This document shows, piece by piece, positions 43,501 through 52,532 of a DNA stretch of 64,000 nt; within the stretch, counting starts at the first letter, position 1; the number at the start of each line of letters is the position of its first letter. A model generated the notes under the pieces. That model was not told where the DNA came from. It was given only the letters and a program-made list of their open reading frames with translations, and made no database searches. A program made the translations under genes and the position numbers. The stretch comes from Barnesiella viscericola DSM 18177 (GTDB taxonomy: Bacteria > Bacteroidota > Bacteroidia > Bacteroidales > Barnesiellaceae). Where the stretch lies: contig NZ_CP007034.1 in NCBI RefSeq assembly GCF_000512915.1, positions 992,001 through 1,056,000 on the forward strand. The letters are read 5' to 3'.

Positions 43501-44459
43501 GCACAACGGCTGAATCGTATAGCCTCTCCGAAGGACAATGGACTCATATCCTGATTTCCTACGACGGTAGCAAACAACGCATCTATTTCAACGGAAAGAA
43601 AACGGGTGAATACGAAAGACCCAAGTTGTCATATCGTCAAGTAAACGGCGGTTCCATAACTGTATCGAAAGCTCCTATCTACATTGGTGGTTCGCGTGTG
43701 TACTACGCCGGATTTGTCGGAGAAATCGACGATGTACAGATATGGCACAAAGCCCTGAGCGACAGCGAAGTGGTAGAAGCCATGAAGGGTTACGACGGCA
43801 AGACGATCCCGGCCGAACTGAAAGGTTACTGGACGTTCGAAAGCGATAACTACAATTCGGACGACTTCACCTTTACCAACAAAGGTTCATTGAATACCAG
43901 CGCCAAGGCTGCCTACATTGAAACGACGGGAACCGGCGGTGAAAATACCTCTTCCAACGGAGAGAAACTCCTCCCTGCCAACATCAACGTAGAGGGTAAC
44001 CCCGCCATGTCGGGTACACTGCCCATCACTACCACCTCGACCTTCACCATCCCCGATGTCGAAGTGGCCAACAGCGATGACCAAGCTACCGTTTCGTTCA
44101 ACAAGAGCGGCAACTACGATGTTACCCTCACGCTGGCCAACGGCTGGGGCTCGGACACGATGACGAAAAAGGAATATATCGTTGTGGTAGTTCCCGATGC
44201 TATCGAAGACAACTTGGTAAATGACCTCAAAGTATACCCCAACCCCTTCATCGAAAATGTAAATCTGCAATTCGCTGCCGATGGCAACTATGTAATCGAC
44301 ATCTTCGACGCTCAGGGCCGCAAGGTTACCTCGAAAACTCATCAGGCTATGGCCGGCGAAATCTGCACGCTCACAGTCAATGAGGCCCAAGGTGTTTACT
44401 ATGTAGTCATCTCGAAAGATGGCAAACGTGTAAAAGCTCTCAAAGTGGTAGCTGAATAA
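40596..44459 (+). CDS. GH85 endo-beta-N-acetylglucosaminidase with LamG and C-terminal sorting domain
   Basis: A 1287-residue secreted enzyme that cuts the GlcNAc-beta-1,4-GlcNAc core of N-glycans. The signal peptide ends at YAQ (22). The GH85 barrel spans about 40-370 and carries the N-x-E catalytic pair as Asn213 and Glu215 in DGIGFNPES. Around it are the substrate-site motifs WTPMGISDTYWQSLPRYVFDG and YWYGTNTNEG. Beta-sandwich and Ig-like parts follow (about 450-830), then a LamG-type domain (about 845-1065) and a PKD-like stretch. The last 80 residues (VYPNPFIENVNL, IFDAQGRKV, GVYYVVISKDGK) match the type A sorting tail of type IX secretion substrates. There is no lipobox, so surface display would depend on this tail. 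Confidence 0.93.
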   Translation: MKTPKLLLSVLLCMAMMGSYAQNVPTHDKYVELLPTKVVQEGDPKEDKTVYLDLFDYFVNWEPGTKLSEDENFYIGRVPLKKRFENAQTQVDPTMTTERQFCMWTPMGISDTYWQSLPRYVFDGDNFSMWSYVDYQGGWSLPMVRVPGAYSDVTHRNGVANCGGVLFVDGSNGDVRPRQTLSLLVTQEGGKFKWAEKFVKFLRYYGLDGIGFNPESYVPDAAKLQDFFIACREEAEKIGWQFHVYWYGTNTNEGNVNFGHEFTSNKKDWLWKNNKQVTDMYMLNYAWGTEGNTAKDSENYAKQIGADPFTIFAGYDIQGNWLGRGPWSQLKNANLSIAFWGNHTTDMIYQNSSEFGSGDEAVQNTYLEKQEQVFSGGNRNPAKRPAIKDGLTQSSEAAMKQFHGIAEFLPARSVLQELPFVTRFCLGNGKTFRDHGAVTFDHKWFNVGVQDYLPTWRWWITDNNKNVPDDAIECGFTFDDAWYGGSAMRMNGATTVSNVRLFKTNFNVSGEDKVSMTFKLKSGTDTHMKLFWSFVGSENTLHEQAITSTKAGEWETIEAKASEIGMTGNVALIGLKFENTPATYDIYIGEMSIIPNKTYSPVQPTINETANILKKRTYNSIDFKFSWECESPKNDADPYIPVYNEDVDTWYFEVYVQAEDGDPVLCGTTSSWAHYVVGAPVSANNEVTDYRVGVCAVAPDGVTKSPITWSNYMTCDLTIVDGIVCNKAVIKAGEEFTLSLIDPNQSAPIWWRIFDATTGNEVGMQPGGTSFTTSLSTEGYYDVELYTSDTRFLKYRGYVQISPESTGAIPSITDFTASKTNVTSPDDVVTLSYTGKKGEGTVSRGLRIEDPYVFRIPAEFLPMSQNQYTIGMWIKPEKFTYAKQGMTLMGQRDLNISWPDNNWGAFWLDVWPAKAKAYNNIDLPANTVSFTMWGDAGRGFHDLDIPVNGATNPHENPNLSCCTDGRFAGTTAESYSLSEGQWTHILISYDGSKQRIYFNGKKTGEYERPKLSYRQVNGGSITVSKAPIYIGGSRVYYAGFVGEIDDVQIWHKALSDSEVVEAMKGYDGKTIPAELKGYWTFESDNYNSDDFTFTNKGSLNTSAKAAYIETTGTGGENTSSNGEKLLPANINVEGNPAMSGTLPITTTSTFTIPDVEVANSDDQATVSFNKSGNYDVTLTLANGWGSDTMTKKEYIVVVVPDAIEDNLVNDLKVYPNPFIENVNLQFAADGNYVIDIFDAQGRKVTSKTHQAMAGEICTLTVNEAQGVYYVVISKDGKRVKALKVVAE

Positions 44460-44469
44460 TGTAATCTCA

Positions 44470-44498
44470 ATTCCTCCGCACCTCGTGTGCGGAGGAAT
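44470..44498 (+). terminator. Intercistronic hairpin after the GH85 gene
   Basis: A perfect 12-bp stem (44470-44481 with 44487-44498), loop CTCGT, followed by CTTCTCG; weak as a terminator. Confidence 0.55.
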
Positions 44499-44542
44499 CT
44501 TCTCGATATCATTTCATTTATCGTTTAACTAAATTTATCAGT

Positions 44543-46582
44543 ATGAGAAAAATTTATCTCTTATTGCTCGCGACTCTGCTAGGCGGGGCCCTGGCAAATG
44601 CGCAAAACCCACTCGAAGGATATGAAGCTCCTACGTTTAGTAAGGAAGGAAATTGTGGAAATATTGTATCATTCTCTACTTCGGGTGCTTTGGAAGATTT
44701 AACAAATGTCTCTATTCCTAAAAAACCTAATGGAAAAATCCAACAAGAACTTTTAATAGCTCCAAATGCAACTGTAACATTAACCTTTAACATCAATTCC
44801 ACTTGGGGTAAATTTGCTGTATTTTCCGATGCGAATAGTTCTAAATCAATGGAGCGACTCATCTTTTGTGGAAACGCAAATAAAGGAGGATTCGCAAATG
44901 AAAATGGTGTTACCGTATATAAGGAGGATACCGAAACCAAAGTATCATCAGGGACATTACCCACTATCACAATTCCTGGAGAAGCAGAGGAAGGTACGGT
45001 TTATTGCTTGCGTATGATGTTTATCGGAGCAGAAACAGCACCAGAGAATCCGACCTACAATGGTAATTACACAGAAGGTACTTACTATGACGTAAAGATT
45101 ACCGTAAAATCGAACATTCAAAGATATGCCATCAACTTTACCGCACCCGAGAATGGAACGCTCTCGATCAAAAACGGCGCAACCGCCATTACCTCAGGTG
45201 AAGAGGTTGCCGAAGGTACTATCCTGACCGTATCGGCTACCCCCAACAGCGGCTACGAACTGGTTGCCGTAAAGAATAATGGCGAAATCTTCCCGAACTC
45301 GACTTATGCGGTAACCGCTGCTGCAAACTTTACGGCCGAGTTCAAACAACTGGCTACCGAGGGCGAAGCCATGCTGATGTCGGCTCCCGGCTATGGAACC
45401 GAAGAGGCTCAACTGCGATTCAGCGATACGGCTCTGGGGTCACACAATACCAGTGAGAATCAGGTATCGAGCGACCAACGTTCGCGCAACTACACCTTCT
45501 CGGCCTGGGTTTCGCCCATGGGCTACAACGGTGTCTTCATGGGTCACGTACAGAACAGCATCACCTGGAATGTAGAAGGTTCATATGGTATCGGTGTACA
45601 AAACGGTAAACTGGCTGTATGGTATCGTTACTGGGACGGCAGCTCAACGGGTTGCCCCGGTGCTTCGGCTCCTGCCGTATCGGAAACGACCACGCTCTAT
45701 CCCGGTGAATTTGCCTTCATCTCGCTGGTAACCAGCAACGACGGCAAGAACTTCAAAGTGTACAAAAATGGCGAAGAGGCTATCTCGCAAGATGTAGAAC
45801 AAGGTGGTCTGGCTCTGCTCTACGATGCCTGCGACTTTGCTATCGGTGACTCGAAATACAACCAGATGGCCTCGAAAGTAGAGGAAGTTCAACTCTGGAA
45901 CCGCACCCTTACTCCCGAGGAAATCAAAACCTCGATGTATGGCTACAACGAAATGCCCGAAGGTCTGGTAGCCTACTACCGTCCCGAATCGGCTACGGGT
46001 ACAACCGTAGACAATCTGGCCGGTGATGTAGACGCTTACTACCGTGCAAACAACAGATCCGGGGACTCCGGAGAATTCCCCATGGCTACGGCCATTCAAA
46101 AGACCAACGGTCGTGAAACGGTAGAGGTAACCTACAACACGCCCGAGGAGGAAAATGCCGCTTACACGCTGCAACGCTATGGTGTAGACCTGACCGCTTC
46201 GCCCGCTCCCGTAAAAGTATACAGTAACCTGTATGCCGTAAACGGAAGTGACTCGTATGAAATCAGCTCGATTACCGTCGACGGTACTCCGCTCACCAAC
46301 GTAACCGACCCGATTCAAGTTGCCACAAGCCCCGTTAAGGTAGACGTAGTCTTCAACCTGGCTTCGGGTATCGAAGAAGAGGTTGTTGCCGAGCCCATCT
46401 ACTACAACAACAACGTGCTCTATATGCCCGAAGGTGCTACCGCAGTTATCTACAACCTGCTGGGTACTGTCGTAGCCGAAGTAGCCGAGCCCGCTGCCAA
46501 CCTTGCTCAACTGCCTGCCGGTATCTATCTGGCCAAGGTTTCGAAGGACGGCAACCACACGATCATTCGTTTCAAGAAATAA
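44543..46582 (+). CDS. Secreted LamG-domain protein, probable glycan-binding partner
   Basis: A 679-residue protein without a recognised catalytic domain. It has a signal peptide (to ANAQ, 21), an N-terminal region of unknown type (about 22-195) and a divergent InlB/bacterial-repeat-like segment (about 195-270, INFTAPENGTLSIKNG, ATPNSGYELVAV). A LamG/concanavalin-like domain (about 280-480, SRNYTFSAWVSP) follows, with a C-terminal sorting-like tail (VIYNLLGTVV, LPAGIYLAKVSKDG). A surface lectin role is inferred. The first 580 bases of the gene are clearly AT-richer than the rest, which suggests a mosaic origin. A hairpin with Ts follows it. Confidence 0.8.
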   Translation: MRKIYLLLLATLLGGALANAQNPLEGYEAPTFSKEGNCGNIVSFSTSGALEDLTNVSIPKKPNGKIQQELLIAPNATVTLTFNINSTWGKFAVFSDANSSKSMERLIFCGNANKGGFANENGVTVYKEDTETKVSSGTLPTITIPGEAEEGTVYCLRMMFIGAETAPENPTYNGNYTEGTYYDVKITVKSNIQRYAINFTAPENGTLSIKNGATAITSGEEVAEGTILTVSATPNSGYELVAVKNNGEIFPNSTYAVTAAANFTAEFKQLATEGEAMLMSAPGYGTEEAQLRFSDTALGSHNTSENQVSSDQRSRNYTFSAWVSPMGYNGVFMGHVQNSITWNVEGSYGIGVQNGKLAVWYRYWDGSSTGCPGASAPAVSETTTLYPGEFAFISLVTSNDGKNFKVYKNGEEAISQDVEQGGLALLYDACDFAIGDSKYNQMASKVEEVQLWNRTLTPEEIKTSMYGYNEMPEGLVAYYRPESATGTTVDNLAGDVDAYYRANNRSGDSGEFPMATAIQKTNGRETVEVTYNTPEEENAAYTLQRYGVDLTASPAPVKVYSNLYAVNGSDSYEISSITVDGTPLTNVTDPIQVATSPVKVDVVFNLASGIEEEVVAEPIYYNNNVLYMPEGATAVIYNLLGTVVAEVAEPAANLAQLPAGIYLAKVSKDGNHTIIRFKK

Positions 46583-46598
46583 TCAACCCCTTTGTCAT

Positions 46599-46640
46599 GC
46601 ACCCCGTACCCGTACTCTCGCGAGTGCGGGGTGCTTTTCT
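46599..46640 (+). terminator. Terminator-like hairpin after the LamG gene
   Basis: GCACCCCG (46599-46606) pairs with CGGGGTGC (46627-46634), with extra inner pairing, and runs into TTTTCTTC. It likely reduces readthrough into the GH84 gene. Confidence 0.7.
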
Positions 46641-46695
46641 TCAAAAACAGATACCCCAACCGATCGGAGGGAAAAGTTCGATCGACTGATTTGCC

Positions 46696-46714
46696 AAGTA
46701 GAGCTATTCTACTT
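46696..46714 (+). promoter_or_regulatory. Inverted repeat upstream of the GH84 gene
   Basis: AAGTAGA-GCTAT-TCTACTT, perfect 7-base arms, in the 219-base gap after the hairpin. It could be an operator for a promoter serving the rest of the locus. A possible -7 box (TAACTTTT) lies at 46790-46797 near the ATG. Confidence 0.3.
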
Positions 46715-46801
46715 CAAACATGAAAAACAAAACCACACGATATCAAAGCCACAGAAAAACGCTCCTCCACTGAAAAAACGCCTTTATAATAACTTTTAGC
46801 G

Positions 46802-49800
46802 ATGAGAAAACTATTTACGCTATTTACTTTATACTGCCTGTCGGGACTATTTTTTTATAGCCAAGCCCAAACTTATACCATATACCCTACCCCTCAAAAA
46901 GTCGTAGAAGGAGATGGCTCGGTCGAACTCTCCAAGACGATTAACGTCATCTGCGAAAGCACCATCGGCGAAGTGAGCCGCAACCGCATGAAAGAGGTAC
47001 TGGAAAATGCAGGATACACGATCAATTATGTCGACGAAGCATCGCAAACCGTAACCAACCTGTATATAGGCACCAGCGGATCCGAAGGGGTTGCCGCTCG
47101 ATATGCCGCCGACAACAATCTGCCCCTTACCGTTTTTGAACCGGGCGACAACAAGTTCGACCCCTATCTGCTTCAAATCAACAATCTGCACCCGCATGGC
47201 GACATCGTCATTTTGGGCAACGACAAAGGTTCGGAATATTATGCCTTTGCCACCCTCGAACAAATTTTCGAGCAAGCCGACGGAAACACGGTCCGTCAAA
47301 TTACTTTTGAAGACTATGCCCACACACAATATCGGGGAATCGTAGAGGGTTTCTACGGCCACCCCTACTCGGTTGAAAATCGCATCAGCCTTTTTGAATT
47401 CTGCAAACGGTTCAAGATGAACGTATTCGTCTACGGTCCCAAATCGGACCCCTACCACCTGGGCAACTGGCGCGACGACTACCCCACCTCGCTCACCGAA
47501 CAGGAGCGCTTCTTCGGCATGATAACCCAAGACGACCTGAAACAGATGACTGCCGCAGCCAAAGCCTGCCACGTCGATTTCATCTGGGCTGCTCACCCCG
47601 GGTTGCAACAGCCCATCAGTTTCTCCAACATAACAGCCATGGACCAGGGTATCGACGCCCTCATGACCAAATTTGACCACCTGTACAGTCTGGGAGTACG
47701 TGGCTTCGGCGTATTCATCGACGACATGAGCTACACCCCCTCGGGCGACATGCAGGCACACCTGGCCGACGAAACGCAAAAGAGAATACGCGAACGTTAC
47801 ACGACCGACAATCCCGACGACGAAATCGCCCCTCTCTTCTTCGTCCCTACGGCCTATGCACTGAATTACCCCGGCTCTTATACATTATCCAGTCTGAACA
47901 GTATCGACAGCGAGGTGGTCATCGCCTTCACCGGGTATGACTGCTTCTCCAACATACGCCCCTCGTCGATCGACGACATGGCCGGCCGCGTGGGCCGCAA
48001 CCCCGTCATGTGGTGGAACAACCCCGTGAACGACGACCACGACGAACGCATCTACATGCGCGAACTCACCACCCACTGGACCATCGAATCGCCGGGAGCC
48101 ATCAACACGCTCAACGGCCTTATCCTGAACCCCATGAACCAGGCCCAGGCCTCGAAAGTGGCCCTCTTCGGTGCAGCCGATTACAGCTGGAATCCCGTCG
48201 CCTTCGATGTACACCAGAACTGGGACGATGTATTCGCCCGCCTTGCCCGGCACGGCGATACGCAAACGGCCGAAGCCTTTAAATGCTTTGCCCGCTTCTC
48301 CGACGCGCTGGTCGAAGACGACGACATGATTGCCCTCTACGAAGGGTTCAAGGCAAATTTTGGCGGGGAGACCTTCCCCAAAGAGGCCGCTCAGTTGCAC
48401 ACCGAGTTGGAGAAACTCAACCAGGCTTGCATCTATATTGAAAGCCTGAAAGGGAGTGCCGAACGGGATTACCGGTTGATGTACGAAGACATTCGCTGCT
48501 GGAATGCCAAACTCAAAACACTTTCGACCATCGCACTCGACGCCCTCGACATGCTCGAGCAGGGTAACAACATGTCGCGAGCCGAAGGGTGGGAAAAATA
48601 CATGCGGTTGAAAACACTCTACACCGGTATGCACTCCGACTCGACCTACCTGGTAAGTGCCCTCGAAGACTATGGAACCTCCACTTACGAAAAACTCTAC
48701 GAAGTCACCCCGGGCGACAGCTATTTGCGCCCCTTCACCGATTTCCTCATCGAGAAGGTAGGGAACAAAGTACCGGGAGAGTGGCCCGAAAAGGATAACC
48801 CGCAAGTCATCACCAATATCGACAACCTGCAAGGGGTAGAACTGACCATCGAGGAATCGAGCTTCACATTGAGCGGACTGAACTCCACAGAACTCGATCC
48901 CGACCAATACATAGGTATCTACTTCGGCAACCTCGAAAAAATTACCCTTCCCGCTACCGATTTCAATACGGGTATCGCGGTCGAGATCTCGGAGAATGGT
49001 AAACAGTGGACTACCGTGCAACTGCCCGTTGAACAACAAAAGGCGGCTTATGTACGGATTAAAAACACCTCGAACACTATGGTTACCGCCGGTAGCAACC
49101 AGTTGACCGGTACCTGCCTCTTCTCTACGATCAGCAGTACCCCCACGGTATCGACCAACATGTCGCAATATCAGAACTATGCCATCGAACGGGTAATCGA
49201 CGGCAACCCCAACTCCTATTTCTGGAGCAGTACTTCGCAGACCGAGGGAGACTATATCCTGCTCACCTACCCCACCTCGCAGCCTCAATACGAGATTACC
49301 ATTACCTTTACCGATAACGACCAGATTTCAGGTACAGCCGCTATTGAGGTATCGAACAATAACACCGAATGGACCCAGATAGCCGAGTTTAATAGCGACT
49401 ATCTCGACGCGAACCGTTCGTTCACCTGCAATGCCGACGGGCTCTCGGCCCGCTATGTGCGGTTTATCATTCGCAACGTCACCGGCGGATACTGGCTGCA
49501 AGTAGCCGAATTCAAATCGGAGATAGCCTCGAAAGATACCCAGACAACCGACCAGAACGGAGTCCAGATAGCCACCCTCTCCGACAAGGACCTCACGACC
49601 GGCTATCAGGCTGTCACTGCCGGTTATATCGAACATCATTTTATCGAAAACCTCAACATCGAGTCGATCGAGATTTTCCACAACACCACGTTCGACAGCC
49701 GGTACGAACTTCCCAAAATCTATGTTAATGACGGTACCGAATGGCTTGAAATGGGTCATCTCGACTCCCCCTGCACCATACTCGACACCCACGAGATGAA

Positions 49801-50149
49801 ACTGGTTACCGCAGTCAAAATCGAATGGAACGCAGAGAATATTCCTGATTTGTACGAAATCCTGCCCTGTGGCACGCCTTATGTCGAGAAAGACGAAACG
49901 TCTACCAGCATCGAGGAGATTGGAACCTCAGGCATAAAACTCTATACACACGACAACCAGCTGTATGTACAGGCCGGCAGCCCCATCACGAACCTTGCGC
50001 TGTACGATCTGTTCGGCCGCACGGTAGCACAGGCTACCCCCCACAGCACCCAGGTTGAGATGACTCTCGGCAGCAACATGCCCCGGGTACTCATCGTGCG
50101 AGTAACCGACGATGCACAGGAGGTCTCGATTCACAAAATCGTGTGGTAA
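46802..50149 (+). CDS. GH84 beta-N-acetylglucosaminidase with C-terminal F5/8-type domains
   Basis: A 1115-residue secreted enzyme. It has a signal peptide to about residue 23 and a GH20b-like N-domain (about 24-170). The GH84 barrel starts with YRGIVEGFYGHPYS (about 177) and has the paired catalytic acids Asp307-Asp308 in FGVFIDDMSY. Helical and beta regions follow, including two F5/8 type C-like segments (about 770-910 and 925-1050). The C-terminal tail (LALYDLFGRTV) resembles a sorting domain. GH84 enzymes remove beta-GlcNAc by substrate-assisted catalysis, from O-GlcNAc proteins or glycan ends. Here it likely removes terminal or protein-linked GlcNAc left by GH85. Confidence 0.95.
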   Translation: MRKLFTLFTLYCLSGLFFYSQAQTYTIYPTPQKVVEGDGSVELSKTINVICESTIGEVSRNRMKEVLENAGYTINYVDEASQTVTNLYIGTSGSEGVAARYAADNNLPLTVFEPGDNKFDPYLLQINNLHPHGDIVILGNDKGSEYYAFATLEQIFEQADGNTVRQITFEDYAHTQYRGIVEGFYGHPYSVENRISLFEFCKRFKMNVFVYGPKSDPYHLGNWRDDYPTSLTEQERFFGMITQDDLKQMTAAAKACHVDFIWAAHPGLQQPISFSNITAMDQGIDALMTKFDHLYSLGVRGFGVFIDDMSYTPSGDMQAHLADETQKRIRERYTTDNPDDEIAPLFFVPTAYALNYPGSYTLSSLNSIDSEVVIAFTGYDCFSNIRPSSIDDMAGRVGRNPVMWWNNPVNDDHDERIYMRELTTHWTIESPGAINTLNGLILNPMNQAQASKVALFGAADYSWNPVAFDVHQNWDDVFARLARHGDTQTAEAFKCFARFSDALVEDDDMIALYEGFKANFGGETFPKEAAQLHTELEKLNQACIYIESLKGSAERDYRLMYEDIRCWNAKLKTLSTIALDALDMLEQGNNMSRAEGWEKYMRLKTLYTGMHSDSTYLVSALEDYGTSTYEKLYEVTPGDSYLRPFTDFLIEKVGNKVPGEWPEKDNPQVITNIDNLQGVELTIEESSFTLSGLNSTELDPDQYIGIYFGNLEKITLPATDFNTGIAVEISENGKQWTTVQLPVEQQKAAYVRIKNTSNTMVTAGSNQLTGTCLFSTISSTPTVSTNMSQYQNYAIERVIDGNPNSYFWSSTSQTEGDYILLTYPTSQPQYEITITFTDNDQISGTAAIEVSNNNTEWTQIAEFNSDYLDANRSFTCNADGLSARYVRFIIRNVTGGYWLQVAEFKSEIASKDTQTTDQNGVQIATLSDKDLTTGYQAVTAGYIEHHFIENLNIESIEIFHNTTFDSRYELPKIYVNDGTEWLEMGHLDSPCTILDTHEMKLVTAVKIEWNAENIPDLYEILPCGTPYVEKDETSTSIEEIGTSGIKLYTHDNQLYVQAGSPITNLALYDLFGRTVAQATPHSTQVEMTLGSNMPRVLIVRVTDDAQEVSIHKIVW

Positions 50150-50219
50150 CGAATAATCAAATGAACCGATACAGATAACGACAAGAACAAGAAAGAGTAT
50201 ACACTTATAAACAAAAGAG

Positions 50220-52490
50220 ATGAAACGAGCAACGCTTTGGCTGGGACTGGGACTGCTTCTATTTTCGGGCTGTTCCCACTCATCGGAAACCCAGTTACAA
50301 TATTCCGATTTTGTGAATCCGTTCATCGGGACGGGCGGTCACGGACACACTTTTCCCGGTGCGGTGGTTCCGCACGGAATGATACAACCGAGCCCCGACA
50401 CCCGCATCTACGAGTGGGACGCCTGCTCGGGGTACCACTATTCCGACAACTCCATCAACGGGTTCTCGCATACCCACCTGAGCGGCACGGGGTGCGGCGA
50501 CTATGGCGACATCTTGCTGATGCCTACCGTAGGAAAACAGGAGTACCGCTACATGGGTCCCGACAGCCAACAGACGGCCTATGCCTCACCCTTCTCGCAC
50601 AACAACGAGACGGCAACCCCGGGATACTACTCGGTTATGCTCGACCGCTACCAGGTGAAAGCCGAGCTGACGGCGACCGAACGGGCCGCCATACACCGCT
50701 ATCACTTTCCCGAGAGCCAGGAGGCCGGCTTCATCGTCGACCTGGATTACAGCCTGCAAGGGCAAGAGAATCTCGACATGAAGCTCAAACCCCTGAGCGA
50801 CACCGAGATTGCCGGGTGGAAACGCACCCGGGGGTGGGCCGACAACCAATGCGTGGGCTTTTACATGAAATTCTCCAAACCGTTTACCTGCCACATTGTC
50901 GACACCGTGATCGACATCACCCGCAACGGCAAGCCCTATAAACTGGAACAAAAAAAAGCGTTGCTCCAATTTGCCACGACTCAAAACGAAGAGGTACTCG
51001 TGAAGGTGGGCATATCGGCCGTCGACATGGACGGAGCCCGTCGCAACGTCGAGACCGAGATTCCCCACTGGGATTTCGACAGCGTTGCCTTGCAGGCTAA
51101 AAACAAGTGGAACGATTACCTGGGAACCATCGAGGTCGAAACCGATAACGAGACCCAGAAGCAAATCTTCTACACGGCTCTCTACCACACGGCCATTCAC
51201 CCCAGCCTCTTCTCCGATGCCGACGGCCGTTACCGCGGACTCGACCAGATGATTCACCAGACCAAACCCGGGAAAGAGATTTATACCGTCTACTCGTTGT
51301 GGGACACCTTCCGGGCTCTCCACCCGCTGCTGACCATCACGCAACCCGAGTTGAACGACAAACTCATCATGTCGCTCATGGAGAAATACCACGAGGGCGG
51401 TATCCTGCCCATGTGGGAGCTGGCCGGCAACTACACCGCTACCATGATCGGCTACCATGCCGTGCCGGTCATTGTCGATGCCTACATGAAGGGATTCAAC
51501 AAAATCGACGGTCGGGAGCTGCTCGAAGCCTGTGTGAGAAGTTCGGTCTACGACACGACCGACATCATTGCATCGAGCCGCATGGTCAATGCACTGGTGC
51601 CCATCTCGAAATACTATAAAAACGAAATCGGTTATATTCCTCACGAAAAAGAGAACGAATCGGTGGCCAAGGGTCTGGAATATGCCTACAACGACTGGTG
51701 TATCTCCACGCTGGCCAAAGCCATCGGCGATACGGCCACCTATGAGAGATACAAAGCTCTGTCACAAGCCTATACCAACTACTACGACCCCAACACAAAA
51801 TTCATGCGGGGCAAAAAGCTCAACGGCAAATGGAACACACCCTTTAACCCGTATGCATCGAACCACCGCAACGACGACTATTGCGAAGGCACGGCCTGGC
51901 AATGGACCTGGTTTGTTCCTCACGACATTGACGGACTCATTGACTTGATGGGCGGACAGGAACAATTTGTCGACCGGCTCGACTCGCTCTTTGTGGCCGA
52001 CTCGAAAATCGAGGGCGACCTGGTTTCGTCCGACATCTCGGGCCTCATCGGGCAGTATGCCCACGGCAACGAACCCAGCCACCACATTGCCCACCTCTAC
52101 AACTATGTGAACCAGTCGTGGAAAACGCAACAGATTATCGACTCGATACTCTTCAACCAATATTTTGCCGATCCCAACGGGCTCTCGGGCAACGAAGACT
52201 GCGGACAGATGTCGGCCTGGTATGTACTCAACGCCATGGGCTTCTACCAGGTATGCCCCGGCTCACCCATCTACTCGGTGGGACGCCCCATCTTCGACAA
52301 GGTGACCATCAACCTGTCGAACGGCAAGAAGTTCGAGATTGTTGCCAACAACAATTCGCGCACCAACAAATACATTCAAAGCATACGTCTCGACAATATC
52401 CTGCTCGAATCGCCGTTCTTCATGCACAGTGACATCATGAAGGGAGGCCGCATCGTGGTCGACATGGGTAACACCCCGGTAAAACCATAA
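50220..52490 (+). CDS. GH92 alpha-mannosidase (lipoprotein)
   Basis: A 756-residue calcium-dependent exo-alpha-mannosidase with a lipobox at Cys18 (LFSGC). Family motifs are FVNPFIGTGGHGHTFPGAVVPHGM, YSLWDTFRALHPL, CEGTAWQWTWFVPHD with the acid Glu, and GNEDCGQMSAWYV. This motif set is that of the alpha-1,2-type GH92 enzymes, though linkage cannot be proved from sequence alone. It trims mannose from high-mannose arms. It starts 70 bases after the GH84 gene with no hairpin between. Confidence 0.95.
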   Translation: MKRATLWLGLGLLLFSGCSHSSETQLQYSDFVNPFIGTGGHGHTFPGAVVPHGMIQPSPDTRIYEWDACSGYHYSDNSINGFSHTHLSGTGCGDYGDILLMPTVGKQEYRYMGPDSQQTAYASPFSHNNETATPGYYSVMLDRYQVKAELTATERAAIHRYHFPESQEAGFIVDLDYSLQGQENLDMKLKPLSDTEIAGWKRTRGWADNQCVGFYMKFSKPFTCHIVDTVIDITRNGKPYKLEQKKALLQFATTQNEEVLVKVGISAVDMDGARRNVETEIPHWDFDSVALQAKNKWNDYLGTIEVETDNETQKQIFYTALYHTAIHPSLFSDADGRYRGLDQMIHQTKPGKEIYTVYSLWDTFRALHPLLTITQPELNDKLIMSLMEKYHEGGILPMWELAGNYTATMIGYHAVPVIVDAYMKGFNKIDGRELLEACVRSSVYDTTDIIASSRMVNALVPISKYYKNEIGYIPHEKENESVAKGLEYAYNDWCISTLAKAIGDTATYERYKALSQAYTNYYDPNTKFMRGKKLNGKWNTPFNPYASNHRNDDYCEGTAWQWTWFVPHDIDGLIDLMGGQEQFVDRLDSLFVADSKIEGDLVSSDISGLIGQYAHGNEPSHHIAHLYNYVNQSWKTQQIIDSILFNQYFADPNGLSGNEDCGQMSAWYVLNAMGFYQVCPGSPIYSVGRPIFDKVTINLSNGKKFEIVANNNSRTNKYIQSIRLDNILLESPFFMHSDIMKGGRIVVDMGNTPVKP

Positions 52491-52532
52491 ACACACTGTA
52501 CATTCAAACAAAACACATAATAAATACATCTC

